In this document: positions 1-10,881 of the stretch, piece by piece | How the letters are laid out: each line of letters begins with the position of its first letter | Position numbering within the stretch: position 1 is the first letter of the stretch | DNA from: Platanthera guangdongensis | Taxonomy: Eukaryota > Streptophyta > Magnoliopsida > Asparagales > Orchidaceae | Reading direction: 5' to 3' | DNA: 64,000 nt | Assembly: GCA_039583875.1 (NCBI GenBank) | Contig: CM077150.1 | Coordinates: 182,966,375 to 183,030,374 of the forward strand | Position numbers and translations under genes: made by a program | The notes under the pieces: model-generated | What the model saw: only the letters and a program-made list of their open reading frames with translations | Told to the model about the DNA's origin: nothing | Database searches by the model: none

Positions 1-228
1 CCTTGGCTAGAAAATCCCCCAACAAGATCGGACAATCAAGGACACCCAGGTCCGTAACCACAGAGTCACCGGAGGGGAACTTAATGCAAAAGGTACCACC
101 AACACGATCTAGGCCCAAACTGAACCGCTCCACGAAGGCTCAAGCCACAAACGAGTGGGTAGCGCCTGAATCGAAGAGAACGCGCGCCCAGCGGTTCTTT
201 ACCTTAAATCGTCCTACAAATAGCGCAC
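1..228 (-). pseudogene. Element A: retropepsin (gypsy aspartic protease), partial and interrupted
   Basis: Reading the minus strand, this stretch encodes the start of a Ty3/gypsy retropepsin. The active-site signature LFDSGATHSFVA is legible, with DSGAT at about 158-172. In the family this enzyme is a homodimeric aspartic protease that cleaves the Gag-Pol polyprotein inside the particle. The frame holds a TGA stop at 140-142, six codons after the active-site triplet region, and it is offset from the upstream gag frame, so the polyprotein is broken at least twice here. The rest of pol lies beyond the left edge of the window. Identification is secure; activity is excluded by the stop. Confidence 0.85.
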
Positions 229-1274
229 ACATCTAAGGAAACAAACGCTAAAACGAAAACTACAACCACAAAGGGAGCATAACGAAACGACTGAGGAGAA
301 ATCAAACCTGAGATAACCTGGGCCGAAGTCTGCGCTTCGTCTGCCGAAAGCACATTCAGCTTCCCCTTTCCTCTATCCAACTGCTGAGGCAGTGGCAAAG
401 CCTGGAGGGGTACTGGCTGCAGAATAGGCTGGGACTGTGGGCACTTTGTCTTGAGATGACCCTTCTGCCCACACTGAAAACAGACCTTATCTCTCGACCA
501 GCAACGGGCAGCCTCATGCCCCTTCCTTCCACACAAGGCACACACCAAGTCTCCTCTGGGAGCACCCTGAATTGCGTGTACCTGATCCTTCTTCTGCGCT
601 CCAAACCTTTTGAAACACTTCTCAAAGGGGTGGCCTGGTCGGCCACAGAAACTACAAACCTCTTTGCTCCTCTTTCTCGAGACCGCATCGGGTTCCTGAG
701 GGCTCTTCCCTCCACCGGACTTTCGCTTATCCTTCCACAACTGCTGACCTCTATTCTTGGCATTCTCAATGGCCTCAACCCTCAAGGCAGCTTCGACCAC
801 GCTGGCATAACTGACTGCGCCGTAGGCATTCGCTAACTGCTGAATGTCGCTTCTCAGTCCACCCAGAAATCGCTTAACTCGGTCTGCTTCAACACTCACC
901 AGACCAGGAGCAAACCGACTCAACTTACTGAACTCAATCTCGTACTCACTGACCGTGAGTTTCCTCTTCTTCAAATGGAGAAAGTCATTCATCAGCCGGT
1001 CCCTCTCGACTGAAGGCAAAAACTTACTCAACAGCATCCCTTTAAATGACTCCCAAGAGCATCCTGCCACCAAGCTCTCCTTCTCCCTCAACCACCAATT
1101 CTTTGCTAAGCCCTTGAGCTGGTAGGCAGCGAGCATCACTCTCTGATCATCCGTAATCCCCGAATAAGAGAACATCTCCTCAATAGAAATCAGCCAGTCA
1201 TCCAAAATCATGAAATCTGCTTGCCCATCATAAGTAGGGGGTCTCAGTCGCTGAAACTGGGATATAAACGCCAT
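204..1274 (-). pseudogene. Element A: Ty3/gypsy Gag, capsid and nucleocapsid part
   Basis: A 356-residue frame with the retrotransposon Gag capsid-like domain (about residues 20-170; motifs KNWWLREKESL, FLPSVERDRLMNDFL and the repeated pattern EYEIEFSKLSRFAPGL). Three CCHC zinc knuckles follow in tandem (CSFCGRPGHPFEKC, CALCGRKGHEAARC and CFQCGQKGHLKTKC, about residues 207-281); these bind the element's RNA in the nucleocapsid. The C-terminal 60 residues turn hydrophobic and unlike Gag, probably because the true frame is left before the protease. The N-terminus lies in another frame (next entry), so a frameshift near 1260 separates them. The initial Met at 1274 is therefore not a natural start. 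Three knuckles is more than the one knuckle of elements F and G. Confidence 0.9.
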
Positions 1275-1546
1275 CTCCGGGGCCCCACGACCAAAGGCAC
1301 GGGAGGAGCAGGAGGGGCAGGAACAGCTACCCCCTCGGCGGGGTCCGGAACTCTCGGGGCCTGTCCCGCCACCACTGCCACTAGGGACTGAATCTGAGCC
1401 TGCATAGCCACCACCTGCCTCGATAGGGTCTCATTACTCTGCCGCAGGTTTTCTACCAACGCCTCGCTCTGCGCTCCTGACGTCTCACCCTCGGATTGGG
1501 GGGTCGACCTCGTTGCAGGACGTCTCGCCATCCTATAATCGCACAA
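1244..1546 (-). pseudogene. Element A: Gag N-terminus, frameshifted
   Basis: A 100-residue frame opening MCDYRMARRPATRST, followed by a heptad-like stretch (SEALVENLRQSNETLSRQVVAMQAQIQSLVAVV) that looks like a short coiled coil, then an Ala/Pro-rich linker. This is the usual N-terminal layout of chromovirus Gag before the capsid-like domain. The capsid domain continues in a different frame from about 1260, so one indel splits the gene. The Met at codon 6 (MARRPATRST) is an equally plausible start. The upstream leader (1547-2205) leads directly to the primer-binding site, as expected for the first gene of the element. Confidence 0.8.
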
Positions 1547-1619
1547 GCTTTAGACGAAACTTAGCCCAACAGCTAGAACAAAACTACCCGGTACAGACAA
1601 ACACACTTAAATATGAACT

Positions 1620-2205
1620 TCAACCGCAAAACTTGCTCTGGGAGTGGTTTTTACCATGATGATGTTATGCTTAACTTAAGATGGTTCACCACCATCACAC
1701 TAACTCAGGTGCCTAAACCATGAATGCATGTATTTGTATTTTTTTTTTACTCAAAACCATGTGTGTACATATGTCATCTTGCAAATCTTTAGCTCAACAC
1801 GTTGTGCTTATGAAATGTTATGCTATGCATGATGTGCTATGCATTCTAAAAAAAAGCCTTAATGCATGCCATGGGCGGCGTACACATGAAAATGTTATGC
1901 ATCCCATACTACATAACATTCCCATGCAACGAAAAAAGAAAACGTGCTAGCCGCATTCATGTGGTGAGGTTATGCATCCCATACTACATAACCCTCACAT
2001 GTTGCCTCCTATGGTGGATCCATATACAAACACATATTATGCACCCATACTACATAATATGCCCCGTATACTTCTTTATGCTCATGAGTGTAGTGTTCGT
2101 GCTTTAGCCAAGACGTGCTGATGACATATCGGTGTGTGTATGGTATGACGCTAACCACTAATGCAAACAAGGGAAAGGTTGCCCGACCATTTGTCAAGCA
2201 ACCTC
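1620..2205 (-). repeat. Element A leader with short tandem repeats
   Basis: Untranslated leader between the primer-binding site and gag. It holds three imperfect copies of a unit beginning near 1894, 1969 and 2036 (spacing about 75 and 67 bp); the shared core reads TTATGCATCCCATACTACAT on the plus strand. No convincing coding frame crosses it. Such leader repeats are common in plant gypsy elements and may take part in RNA packaging or dimerisation, but that is inference. Confidence 0.6.
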
Positions 2206-2217
2206 CCTCTGATACCA
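2206..2217 (-). other. Element A primer-binding site (initiator tRNA-Met)
   Basis: On the minus strand the sequence TGGTATCAGAGG begins two bases after the LTR end (LTR boundary at 2220). It is complementary to the 3' end of plant initiator tRNA-Met, the usual primer for chromoviruses and for copia elements. It fixes the orientation (minus) and the 3' boundary of the LTR. Confidence 0.9.
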
Positions 2218-2219
2218 AC

Positions 2220-5200
2220 TGTCACAACCTGCATTTTCTCAACGATAAAATCGTATCAGAGCTAGAGAAAACGCGTGCCGTGATGCCACGTCGTGCAGGG
2301 GATAACTGCACACGCTCAGGCAAAACTCCACCCCTTAAATTTTAAGGAAAAATCGTTGATTAATTATGAAAGGAAAGCAGTTATATTGAAAGGCCGTATC
2401 CCTCGGCACGGTGGATCAGCTAGTCCACAATTAAAATATAAGTATACGCAGCAGAAAATAGTTTGGTTCAATTAAGTTGACACCCTAGTGAGCATAAGTG
2501 TCCCCGAGGGACAACTCATGTTATGCACGACTCTAAGGTGGATATAATAGATATAAAAAGGTAATCTTTTTACGCTAAGGAAATATAGTGACTTTGTTTT
2601 GTAATTATGCTATGCATGATATACATATAATAATGCTTTTAGGGTTTAAAATATCTAACATGCAACCTAGCAAAAATCCTTCCCAGAAGCAAGTAAACAA
2701 CTACTAAAAGGCAAAAACAGCAGTTTAAGTTCATACCCAGCATCGCAAGAAGACACCAGTGGGCGCCAACAACCTGACACGAACCCACTGGTGAGTATGT
2801 ATGTCTATACAGAAAAGTAAAGAACTACCTCACAAAATCGGGATCAGCTGTCTCAGCTACCCAAGAGGCCACAAACCAGCCCCTCCAAAAGAACTAGCCG
2901 CTGAACCGGCTACAACCTGGACCTGAGGCATTCAAGAAAAGAACACCTCAGCAAGGAAATAATCAAAGTGTAAATAAAGCATTAGAGTTAAGAGCAAAAA
3001 GAAGGGTTTACCAACCCGACAACAAGCTGCTATAAGCAAAAGAAAGAGCATGACAGTAAGAAAAGCACTGTCTAAAGCACAGCAAAGCACACCAAGTGCG
3101 AGCAATAAAAACAACAAGCTCAACGAAAGAGTCTGACATTCCTAATACGTGGGTAAGTGGCAGTGGTCAAAAACATGGATCTGAATACATAACCAAATCA
3201 GATCCAACAAAAAGGGCTAAGGGGTCGCCAGTGGTAGCTTTAGGGTCCCACACACCAACCCAAACCGGGGCAAAAAGGCGGTGGCCACAGCTCTCCACAT
3301 CAAAATCCACCCCTCGAGAGGCCACTAAAACTCCACCACCTGCCACAACCCAAGAGTCGGCAAGCAAAAATTTGCCGAACACCCAATACCACACCCTAAA
3401 GGAAGGGAAAAGTTACACTAACAATCCTAGGGTACACATGAACTCAAGACAGAAATGTCGAGCCCACTCGACGCAGCATTGAGTAAACTCCACTCACCTG
3501 ACGCCTAAAAATACTTAGCCGCAAGTCCTATGCTGAGTGACGGCGTTGAGTGAGCTCGGCTCACTCGACGCTGTCCGCGCTTTCCACTTAGAGTAAACGT
3601 AAGTCTTGCTAAAATCGCAGCTTAAGCCCTCTCATGCGCGAAAACAGAGAGTTGGAGATTTAATCCAAACCCTCCGTTCCGTCCTAACTACTCGGAGCTA
3701 CCGCAGCTAACCCTAAACTGTAACTAACAGCAACCTCACCCTAACTCTAGCTACCCACTGGACACTAAACATCCGACAAAAAGAGAACATTGATGAAAAT
3801 TCCAGAAAAAGAAATGAAGAATCAGCACTTGATTAAAAGCTTGATGAAATAATTCAACCTGCTGCCCTAGGGAGGAAAAACAAGGAGAACAGGGCTTATG
3901 CACAAGAAATAAAAACAGATCATGGGTTAGAAATAAATTTGGCAAGGGCAAGGGGCCACTTGCCTCTACCTCTTCGGAAAAACAAACAACAGCCGCACCA
4001 CGGCTTGGCTCCGGCGGCAAGATCGGCCACCTAGACGACCAAAGCTGAAACTTGAGGGAAGAAAGAAATCAGATATTTAGAAATTCCTGGAATCGAACCC
4101 CAAATCAAGAAAAACTTACATGGAAGGGAAGATCTAGCTGAGAGCAAACCGAATCCGCTATCACACGAGAAAAACGGGCTCTAACCTTCCCGAAATTGCC
4201 GGCCAAAACAACCACCGCCTCCTCTCAAAACCCTTCCGCTGGAAGCTCTCCAGACTCGGGAACGATGAAAATGAGGAGGAAAAGCAGTCCACGGCAAGAA
4301 AAGATGATTTCAGGAAAAAAGTACGGAACACGCCCAAGACACGCCCGTGACACGGCCCGACACGCCCGTGTCACGGGGCGTGTACTCACACACTCGACGA
4401 ACGTCGATCTCCACTCGACGAAAACAAGGGACACGCCCCCCAGACACGCCCGTGACACGGCCCGACACGCCCGTGTCACGGGGCGTGTACTCACGCACCT
4501 ACCCACTCGACGAAAGTCGATCTCCGCTCGACGAAGCAAGGGACACGCCCTGTGACACGCCCGTGTCACAGGCCGTGTACCAACTCGAACACCGCCCGAC
4601 GATCGTGGAGCGCCAATCGTCGAACAGAGAGACACGCCCCAATGTCACGCCCGTGTTCGACACGACACGCCCGTGACAGGGCCGTGTTCTCACTAAACAC
4701 CGCCTGAAGACCATCGAGCGCAGCTCGACGAACCGAAGGGGGACACGCCCGTGACATGCCCGTGTCACGGCCGTGTTCCTACAAAAAAACCCTGTCGACC
4801 AAAAATTCATCGACTGGAGAAACGGAAGCTCTACCCGAGCACGACACGCCCTGGGTCACGGGCGTGACCCAGGCCGTGTCACCCAAACTTACACAGAAAA
4901 AGAAACCTGCTAATACCTAGCCAACAAGAGACAAGGCACCTGCCTTCAAGCTCAGCCACAATGGCCACGCACAGCACAGCAAACATTACAAACATACAGC
5001 TAACACAACAACGCCGAAACGACGCGAAGGCAAATGATCTCGGATTTCGAACAAAAATCGCACCGTAGATAAACAACCGAGCCACGAAAACAACGGCGAG
5101 GTCGAAAACAACATCCGACGATCGAACACTTGGGCTAACACCTCCCGAAGCCAAAACACAAGCATTTCCCTAAGAGGCCCAACCGAGTCACCAAAACAGA

Positions 5201-5359
5201 CTCCGGCTAGCTGGGGAAACTTGCCAACTGGCTACAACCAGGCTACACAAGGAACCTACAGAGCTAGGACCGCGCTCTACAACGGCGAAGGGCCGGAAAT
5301 GCGTCATCGTAACGCCAATCCAAAATCAAACAAAACACAGAAAAACCGGGGGCGTTACA
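2220..5359 (-). mobile_element. Element A: 5' LTR, complete (about 3.1 kb)
   Basis: On the minus strand the LTR opens TGTAACGCCCCCGG at 5359 and ends ...TTGTGACA at 2220, next to the priming site, giving the canonical TG...CA ends. The length (3,140 bp) fits the long-LTR Tekay/Del group of chromoviruses, although the lineage cannot be proved from the visible protein. It contains the GC-rich palindrome array at 4326-4882 and a smaller set of palindromes around 3470-3570 (GAGTGAGCTCGGCTCACTC type). The right flank (5360 on) is copia LTR sequence, so A is inserted in an older element. The other LTR is outside the window. Small open frames within it are spurious. Confidence 0.85.
4326..4882. repeat. 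Palindromic GC module array in the LTR of element A
   Basis: Repeated copies of GACACGCCCGTGTC or GACACGCCCGTGAC alternate with GGGCGTGT or GGCCGTGT complements. They are interleaved with a second palindrome, for example GTCGATCTCCGCTCGACGAA at 4516-4535. Adjacent copies can pair, so the whole stretch could fold as a series of hairpins in single-stranded DNA or RNA. It lies about 0.5-1.0 kb from the LTR 5' end. The same module occurs in the LTRs of C, F, G, I and the Athila-like LTR. Confidence 0.85.
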
Positions 5360-6201
5360 CAACCACACACTGCAAATTCACAGATTCTTAGCAGGAAACT
5401 GACATCTATATCAGATGATTGTTCCCCATAAGTCTCACACGACCTAGTCTCCCTTACCTGTGGTGTATTCTTAACTTGACAGGAATAATGAAAAAGAAAA
5501 TACAACATAATATGAAGAACTCCCTCAATTTGTTGGACTAGTTGATGAAAAGGTATGGTTGATCCATTGTCAAAGTCCGTAGCCTTCAAGAGTGTTGAGT
5601 GGATTTCTTGATGGTAAGAGGAGGTTCTTACAGAATAAAAGGTGTTCTTTTTCTGGTCGTGACCTCCAAGTGGTGTCTTGAAGTTGCGTACTACATCTGG
5701 AGGAGGACTATTCTTTTCATATGTTCGAGAACTATCGCCTACAGTAGCAGTACCGCCCGATGATAACAATATTAGACAGCCTGCTTCATCATTTAGAAAT
5801 CTTTATCTTTCGCAACCTCCATTTTAAGAAACGTTTCACTCCATTTTAGGAAACTTTCTATCTTCATAATCCAGCATTTTTGGTGTCTAATTTTTCCAAA
5901 AATGAACCTTCGATACAGATATCGCCTGGCGGTAGCAGTACCGCCTGGCGTAGTACTTTCCTTCTCAAGTAGTTTCCTTCTACGACTGAGTACTATCGCC
6001 AGCGAGAGCGATAATTCCTGCGGTAACGATACCGCCTACGGTAGCAAAAGAACTTTGGCTTCTTTTGACTTTTTGATTTGTTCATCTATGGGGTACTTAT
6101 CCCGCAGTTCATGCATCCTGTAAAAACATAACAAATGTGATCAATTACAAACTAAGATTTGTTATTCTCATACCAAGAGATGTTGGATGCATGTTCCAAC
6201 A
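5360..6201 (-). mobile_element. SIRE/Maximus-like copia 3' LTR, truncated by element A
   Basis: On the minus strand an LTR start TGTTGGAACATGCATCC lies at 6201, directly preceded (6202 on) by the purine tract AAAAGAGAGAGTT, the layout of a polypurine tract next to a 3' LTR. The LTR runs left until the start of element A at 5359 and is incomplete. It holds palindromes of the type GGCGGTAGCAGTACCGCC (5928-5945). Assignment to the SIRE/Maximus group rests on the LTR start, the tract and the RNase H remnant at 8129-8289. Confidence 0.7.
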
Positions 6202-8128
6202 AACTCTCTCTTTTGATAGTAATAAATCCATTATGAATGAAAATGCATAAGAAAAATGTTTATGTTTTTTTTTGTTAATAAGCATATGAGCATACTCCCC
6301 CTGGATGGATACTCCCCTACATAGATGCTTTCTAGTTTGTGCTTGCCTTAAATGACCTATTTCTTCAAATTTATTTTCCCCCTTTTGGTATTATAAAAAG
6401 AGGGTGGGGTCGGGTTCTTTTTCAATTATATTCTCTTCCTTTTTAGATGTAGAGATGATTTTGAGGATACCACAAAAGTATTTTTTGCAACGATTAAAAT
6501 GTTTTGAAGCAATTTTGAGTGAAAACATCTTCGAACAATTTTCAATAAAAGGTCAGAATTAGAGTTATAATTTTAAAAAATTATGTTTTAGAAGTGACAC
6601 AGGAATATGTCCTTATTTGAAGATGACACAACAATGATTTTGAAAACTACAAACCAAGAGATGTTATTTTAAACAATATTTCAAAATATGATTCATTTTA
6701 TCTAAAAAAGATATCAATAACAATGTTGGGAAATTTTCCAAATCAAGCACACTAGGAACATTGTTGAGATCATGTGTTTATATCTAATGTATTTACTAAC
6801 AATTATAAAGAGGCTATATAGGTGTGTGATAGAGTCCAATTCTCATGTGTAGAAGTGTTATGCAGGACAATAAAGTGTACAAAATTGTGTTTTGATTATT
6901 CATACCTATGAATAAATTGAAAATACACGACATGTGTAAGGAAATATGATTAACATTAAAATATATAGATGGATTTACTTTCACACAAAGTCAATGCACA
7001 TAACAATGAAGTATAACTCCCAAGGTGCTCTGCATACACATTACTTATTATGACTTATTAGGGAGCAAAGTAATGCTTCGGGGGATCGAATTTTTGTTTG
7101 AATTTATATATATATTTTTTGTGATCCTGTGTACACCAAGTGGTTTTTGTTTTGATTGATTGCTATAAGATACTTTAAAATTCTTATTCCAAGGTGCTTA
7201 ACCTCATAAGGCTTGTTAAGACTTATCAGGAGAGTGAGTAGTGTTTGGTGGAGAATCCTTGCTAGTTTTACTTATTATTTTTTGTTGTTTACTAAGTGCT
7301 CCGAATTCACTTATTGTGAAAATAATAACATAAAGTTTTTAAAACCACCTAGGAACATAAATAGTGCATGAACAAAAAATTTGCATTAGTCAAATTAAAG
7401 GGTGTATAGGCAATCTATTCATGTATTATAATATTTTAAGATATTGACATTACACAATTATACAATTTTGATATTTATGTTATATATAGGAAAATCAAAG
7501 AAGTGCATGTAAGAAACTCATTATCAAACATAAAATATTACTCGTACTTACTGGCATGCTTACATATTCCCACGTAAGTGCACTATAATAGTTTCTTGAC
7601 ATGTGAAAAGATATTTTTAAGGCATGCTAAACCAATACAATGTTGAAAGTTTCTGACAAAAGAAATTAAACATTGTGATTTATCGAGAAAAGATAAGAGT
7701 AATCACCCTTTGAACGTTTGTTACACTAGCACAATAGTTTTCTTGAAACTTTTTTTTTTGATTTTGTAAAATTCATAAACAAACATGAGAAGCGTATTTT
7801 TAGGTGTTTTTCTATTTTTCAAATTTTGTTTTTTTTGAAATAAAAGAAAAAACACCAAATAATGATTTTGATACTTTGCTGTAAAGAATATGATAGTAAA
7901 CAATCAGTAGGAAAACAAAAAGGAAAAACTAACAAAAAATGGATTTTTAGACTACTGCCAGCGGTATCACTACTGTCTGGCGATAGTAACACAAATTTGG
8001 TTTTTTTTTACATAAAAATCATGTTTTCCATTATTTTTGCTTTCAATTTTTCATGATTATGTTATTTTAGCACGAGGCCTATCTAATGGTGCAAAGAAAT
8101 ATAGAAAATCTAGCAAAAGTTGTGGATT
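6202..8128 (-). other. 3' noncoding region of the truncated copia element
   Basis: AT-rich sequence between the RNase H stop and the polypurine tract. It includes a second G-rich tract on the minus strand (CAGGGGGAGTATG, about 6290-6302), typical of SIRE-type 3' regions, and one more GCGGTAT...GCGATAGT palindromic remnant near 7955-7990. No coding frame longer than about 65 codons is convincing, and no env-like ORF is visible. Confidence 0.55.
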
Positions 8129-8289
8129 TTAATTATTGATGTCCAAAACCCATAATTCTAGCCTAAGCATGGTAAATCGCGCATCTGAGAGAGGTTTGGT
8201 AAAAATTTCTGCAAGTTGTGAGTCAGTGCCTATGAAGTTTACATGAACATGTTTCTTTTTTATATGATCCCTGATGAAGTGATGACATG
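8129..8289 (-). pseudogene. Copia RNase H, C-terminal fragment
   Basis: Minus-strand translation gives the highly conserved end of copia RNase H: HHFIRDHIKKKHVHV, then a GTDSQLAEIFTKPL motif, ending ...LDINN with a TAA stop at 8129-8131. In the family this domain removes the RNA strand during reverse transcription. The upstream part is cut off at 8289/8290 by the LTR that begins TGTTGATGC. The last codons before the break are degenerate. This fragment anchors the copia identity and the orientation of the region to its left. Confidence 0.85.
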
Positions 8290-10829
8290 TGTTGATGCTG
8301 AAAATGCGAGCTTCCGCTGGCTTGCTCGAGAGTAGAGCACGTTCGATTCGGGATGCGGGGAAAGAGGAAAGGAGGATGTTGATCCAGTGCAGAGATGGCC
8401 GGGAGGTTGATCAGGAACTGCCAAGCAGATGGTTACTTTGACAGTTGGGTTTGTAGATTGATGCCGAGAGAGGTGAGTTGAGAAGAAGAGGGGGCCACTG
8501 GCAGCGACAACAGCAGAGTTCGCCCGCCGCGGCTTGAATGCCACTCCTGCCACAAGATTTCCTTTGATTTTTAATTGATATTACATCTTGAGATTGCACC
8601 TTTACAAGGAAAGAAATTAAATGGTGCAAAGGGGGAAGCTGGCGACTAAAGGGAAGACGGTGTCAAAGGCCGCACATTTTGATAAAGCAGGTCGGCAGAC
8701 TGTATGGTAAGCTGATCCCGCAGTTCGCTACTCAAGGCCTAGCGGACTGCGTGATCAGGTTGAGAGGGAAGCTGAGTTTGCTGAAGCCAAGGCAGGCCGT
8801 AAGGCTTGACAGTGGAGGTCACGCAGACTAAATGTTAGAGTTTGCAGGTTTGTTGTCCCCGTTGGTCATTGACTGTCGCATCGACTGTGTCCCCTACTGA
8901 GAGGTATGGGGGTCTATTTATAGGCCTGAGGTGGTAACGAACTAGGTAACGTCACCCCTGACATGTTAGCAAGTTGTGTGAGTAGAGCAATGAGTCCGCC
9001 GAGTCCGCACTATGCAATGCGATTTGGTACTTGTCCACCTGAGTTGATCTGCTGTTGGCGGACTAGCACGATTCTGCATCTACTGCCTTGAGAAGGAGCG
9101 TGTTAGGAAGGTGTTCTTGGAGGACTGCCGAATGAGTTCGCAAGTGCGTGGTGAGCTGATTTATGTAGGTCGTCTTCTGCTGGAGGCTTGTCGTTCCTCC
9201 TTGGCGACAAGAGCTTGGAGACCTGGCAGACTGAGGAGGCAGGTCGCATATGCTGGAAAGGTGGAGCAGGTAGCTGCTGCTGACTGGAGGCCTGGAGGCG
9301 GGTTGACATTGCTGTCTGAAGGTGCACTGGAGTTGAGTCCACGCCGGTGTCGTGCGGCCTGATGTAGTCCTGTTTCCAAGCCCTCAGATGAACCGAGGCC
9401 GAGTCTACCCACTGCTGGCATACAGAAGGCGCAGGTCACCACTGCTGACTGGAGGTCTTGAGGTTTGTACCACTGTTGATGGTGGGCAGCCTGGAGGCAG
9501 GTCGCCGCTGCTGCCTTAGCGGCGAGCTGGCTGTCTGAAGATAAAGTCTTCCCCCTGGTGGAGTAAGGAGTACTGCGCAGTTAGCCTAAGATAACCGCGC
9601 GGCCTGCGGAGATGAGCTGCGAAAGCAGTCCAAACACCCATAAACTGCAGTTGCTGCCCGACCAAGACGGTCAGACAGTGGAGACTGCCCTAGCCGCACA
9701 GCCTGAGCGGACAAAGAACTATGTCCGCCCATCCTAGAGGATAGGTCGCGACCTCCTGTAGGAACTAGGAGCAGACCGCGACTTGCATGCTAGCTACATA
9801 GGGATGGATCTTAGATTTCTAGGTCAACATAAACCCCACATTTTTTTAGTCCCGAAGGGAACTTCGAAAAAGTAGGAGACCTACTAAAATCATGATCCTC
9901 CCCTTATAAAAGTAAGTGGCAAAGAGAGATAAAACCTGATGTCTCTCCTCAGAAAATGTTTGCCAGCACCTATCTTTTTCCTACAAAGGAAAAGTTAATA
10001 TGGGTGAAAAGAGGCACATCTTGTATGTACCTGAGTTGCTTATGCAAAGCAAAGAAGACTTGAATGTATTCCGTCGAGTCTCTGCAAAGTAGAGATGAGA
10101 GGAGGTACAGAAGAAAAATAACTTGCAAGTACCTGAAAGAAACTTGAAAGCACCTGTTAACCTCTGCAAAATAAGTGTAAGCAGTGGATATGAAAGAAAA
10201 CTATGTTGCAAGTATCTGAAGGAGACTTGCAGATACCTACAAATCATTGCAAAGATAAGGGTGATAATTTGATATGAAAGGAAGGTAAGCTACAAGTACT
10301 TGAAGGGAACTTGCCAATATCTGCTAATCTCTGCAAAAAGAAGAGTAAACAACAGATATGAAAGAAAACTAAGTTGTAAGTACCTAAAGGGGACTTGCAA
10401 ATATCTGATGATCTCTGCAAAAGAAGAGTTAGAGACAGATATGATAGGGAAACAAGCTACAAGTACCTGAAGAGGACTTGCAATTATCTGAAAAAAATAA
10501 CAAGAAAATGGTTAGAAGCAGATATGACAAAAACGTAAGCTGCAAGTACCTAAAGGGAACTTGCTAATATCTACTAATCTCTGCAAAAAGAAGAGTAAGC
10601 ATCAGATATGAAAGAAAACTAATGTGCAAGTACCTAAAGGGGACTTGAAAATATCTGCTGATCTTTACAAAAGAAGAGTTAGAGGCAGATACGATAGGAA
10701 AATAAGCTACAAGTACCTGAAGAGGACTTCCAAATATCTGCTAATCTCTACAAGAAAAGAGTTAGAAGCCGATATGAAAGAAAAGTAAGTGAAAAATGCT
10801 AGCAGAAGCTCGCATTTTTCGCATCGACA
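8290..10829 (+). mobile_element. Element B: LTR of an unclassified (Tat-like?) gypsy element
   Basis: The segment starts TGTTGATGCTGAAAATGCGA and ends TTTTTCGCATCGACA. The two ends form an imperfect inverted repeat of about 28 nt, so it has TG...CA ends with extended terminal complementarity. The left boundary cuts a copia RNase H gene, as a real insertion would. The first 1.4 kb is GC-richer with local repeats (GCTGACTGGAGG near 9280 and 9446); 10100-10795 is an 83/84-bp tandem array. A decayed gag begins 50 bp downstream on the same strand, which supports a 5' LTR in plus orientation. I could not match the sequence after 10829 to a tRNA end. A DNA-transposon or foldback origin is the alternative. 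Confidence 0.6.
10100..10795 (+). repeat. 83/84-bp tandem repeat array, left inverted arm
   Basis: About eight copies of a unit carrying AAGTACCTGAAGGGAACTTG and CAGATATGAAAGAAAACTAA. The phase marker AGTACCTGAA recurs at about 10130, 10212, 10296, 10378, 10462, 10546, 10630 and 10712, a spacing of 82-84 bp. Each unit contains the small inverted repeat CAAGTACCTGAAGGGTACTTG. The array reappears in reverse complement at 13790-14870. Confidence 0.8.
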
Positions 10830-10881
10830 TTAACATACGACCTTTAGATCTCGAACAAACAGTGAAAATCAATGGTTACTC

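Noticed and set aside
3751..4020. Small hydrophobic minus-strand frame in the LTR of A
   Set aside because: No homologue recognised, inside an LTR, no conserved motif; chance open frame.
4196..4810. Overlapping open frames with repeated RDTP/TRPDTPV or TRACHGRV peptides
   Set aside because: Artefacts of the GC palindrome array, which is open in several frames on both strands; the same peptides arise from arrays in other LTRs.
5902..6123. Plus-strand frame over the GGCGGTA palindromes
   Set aside because: Crosses the LTR palindromes of the old copia element in antisense; no domain.
9103..9442. Overlapping frames on both strands in a GC-rich segment near 9.1-9.4 kb
   Set aside because: No motif, open on both strands because of composition, and inside the LTR of element B.
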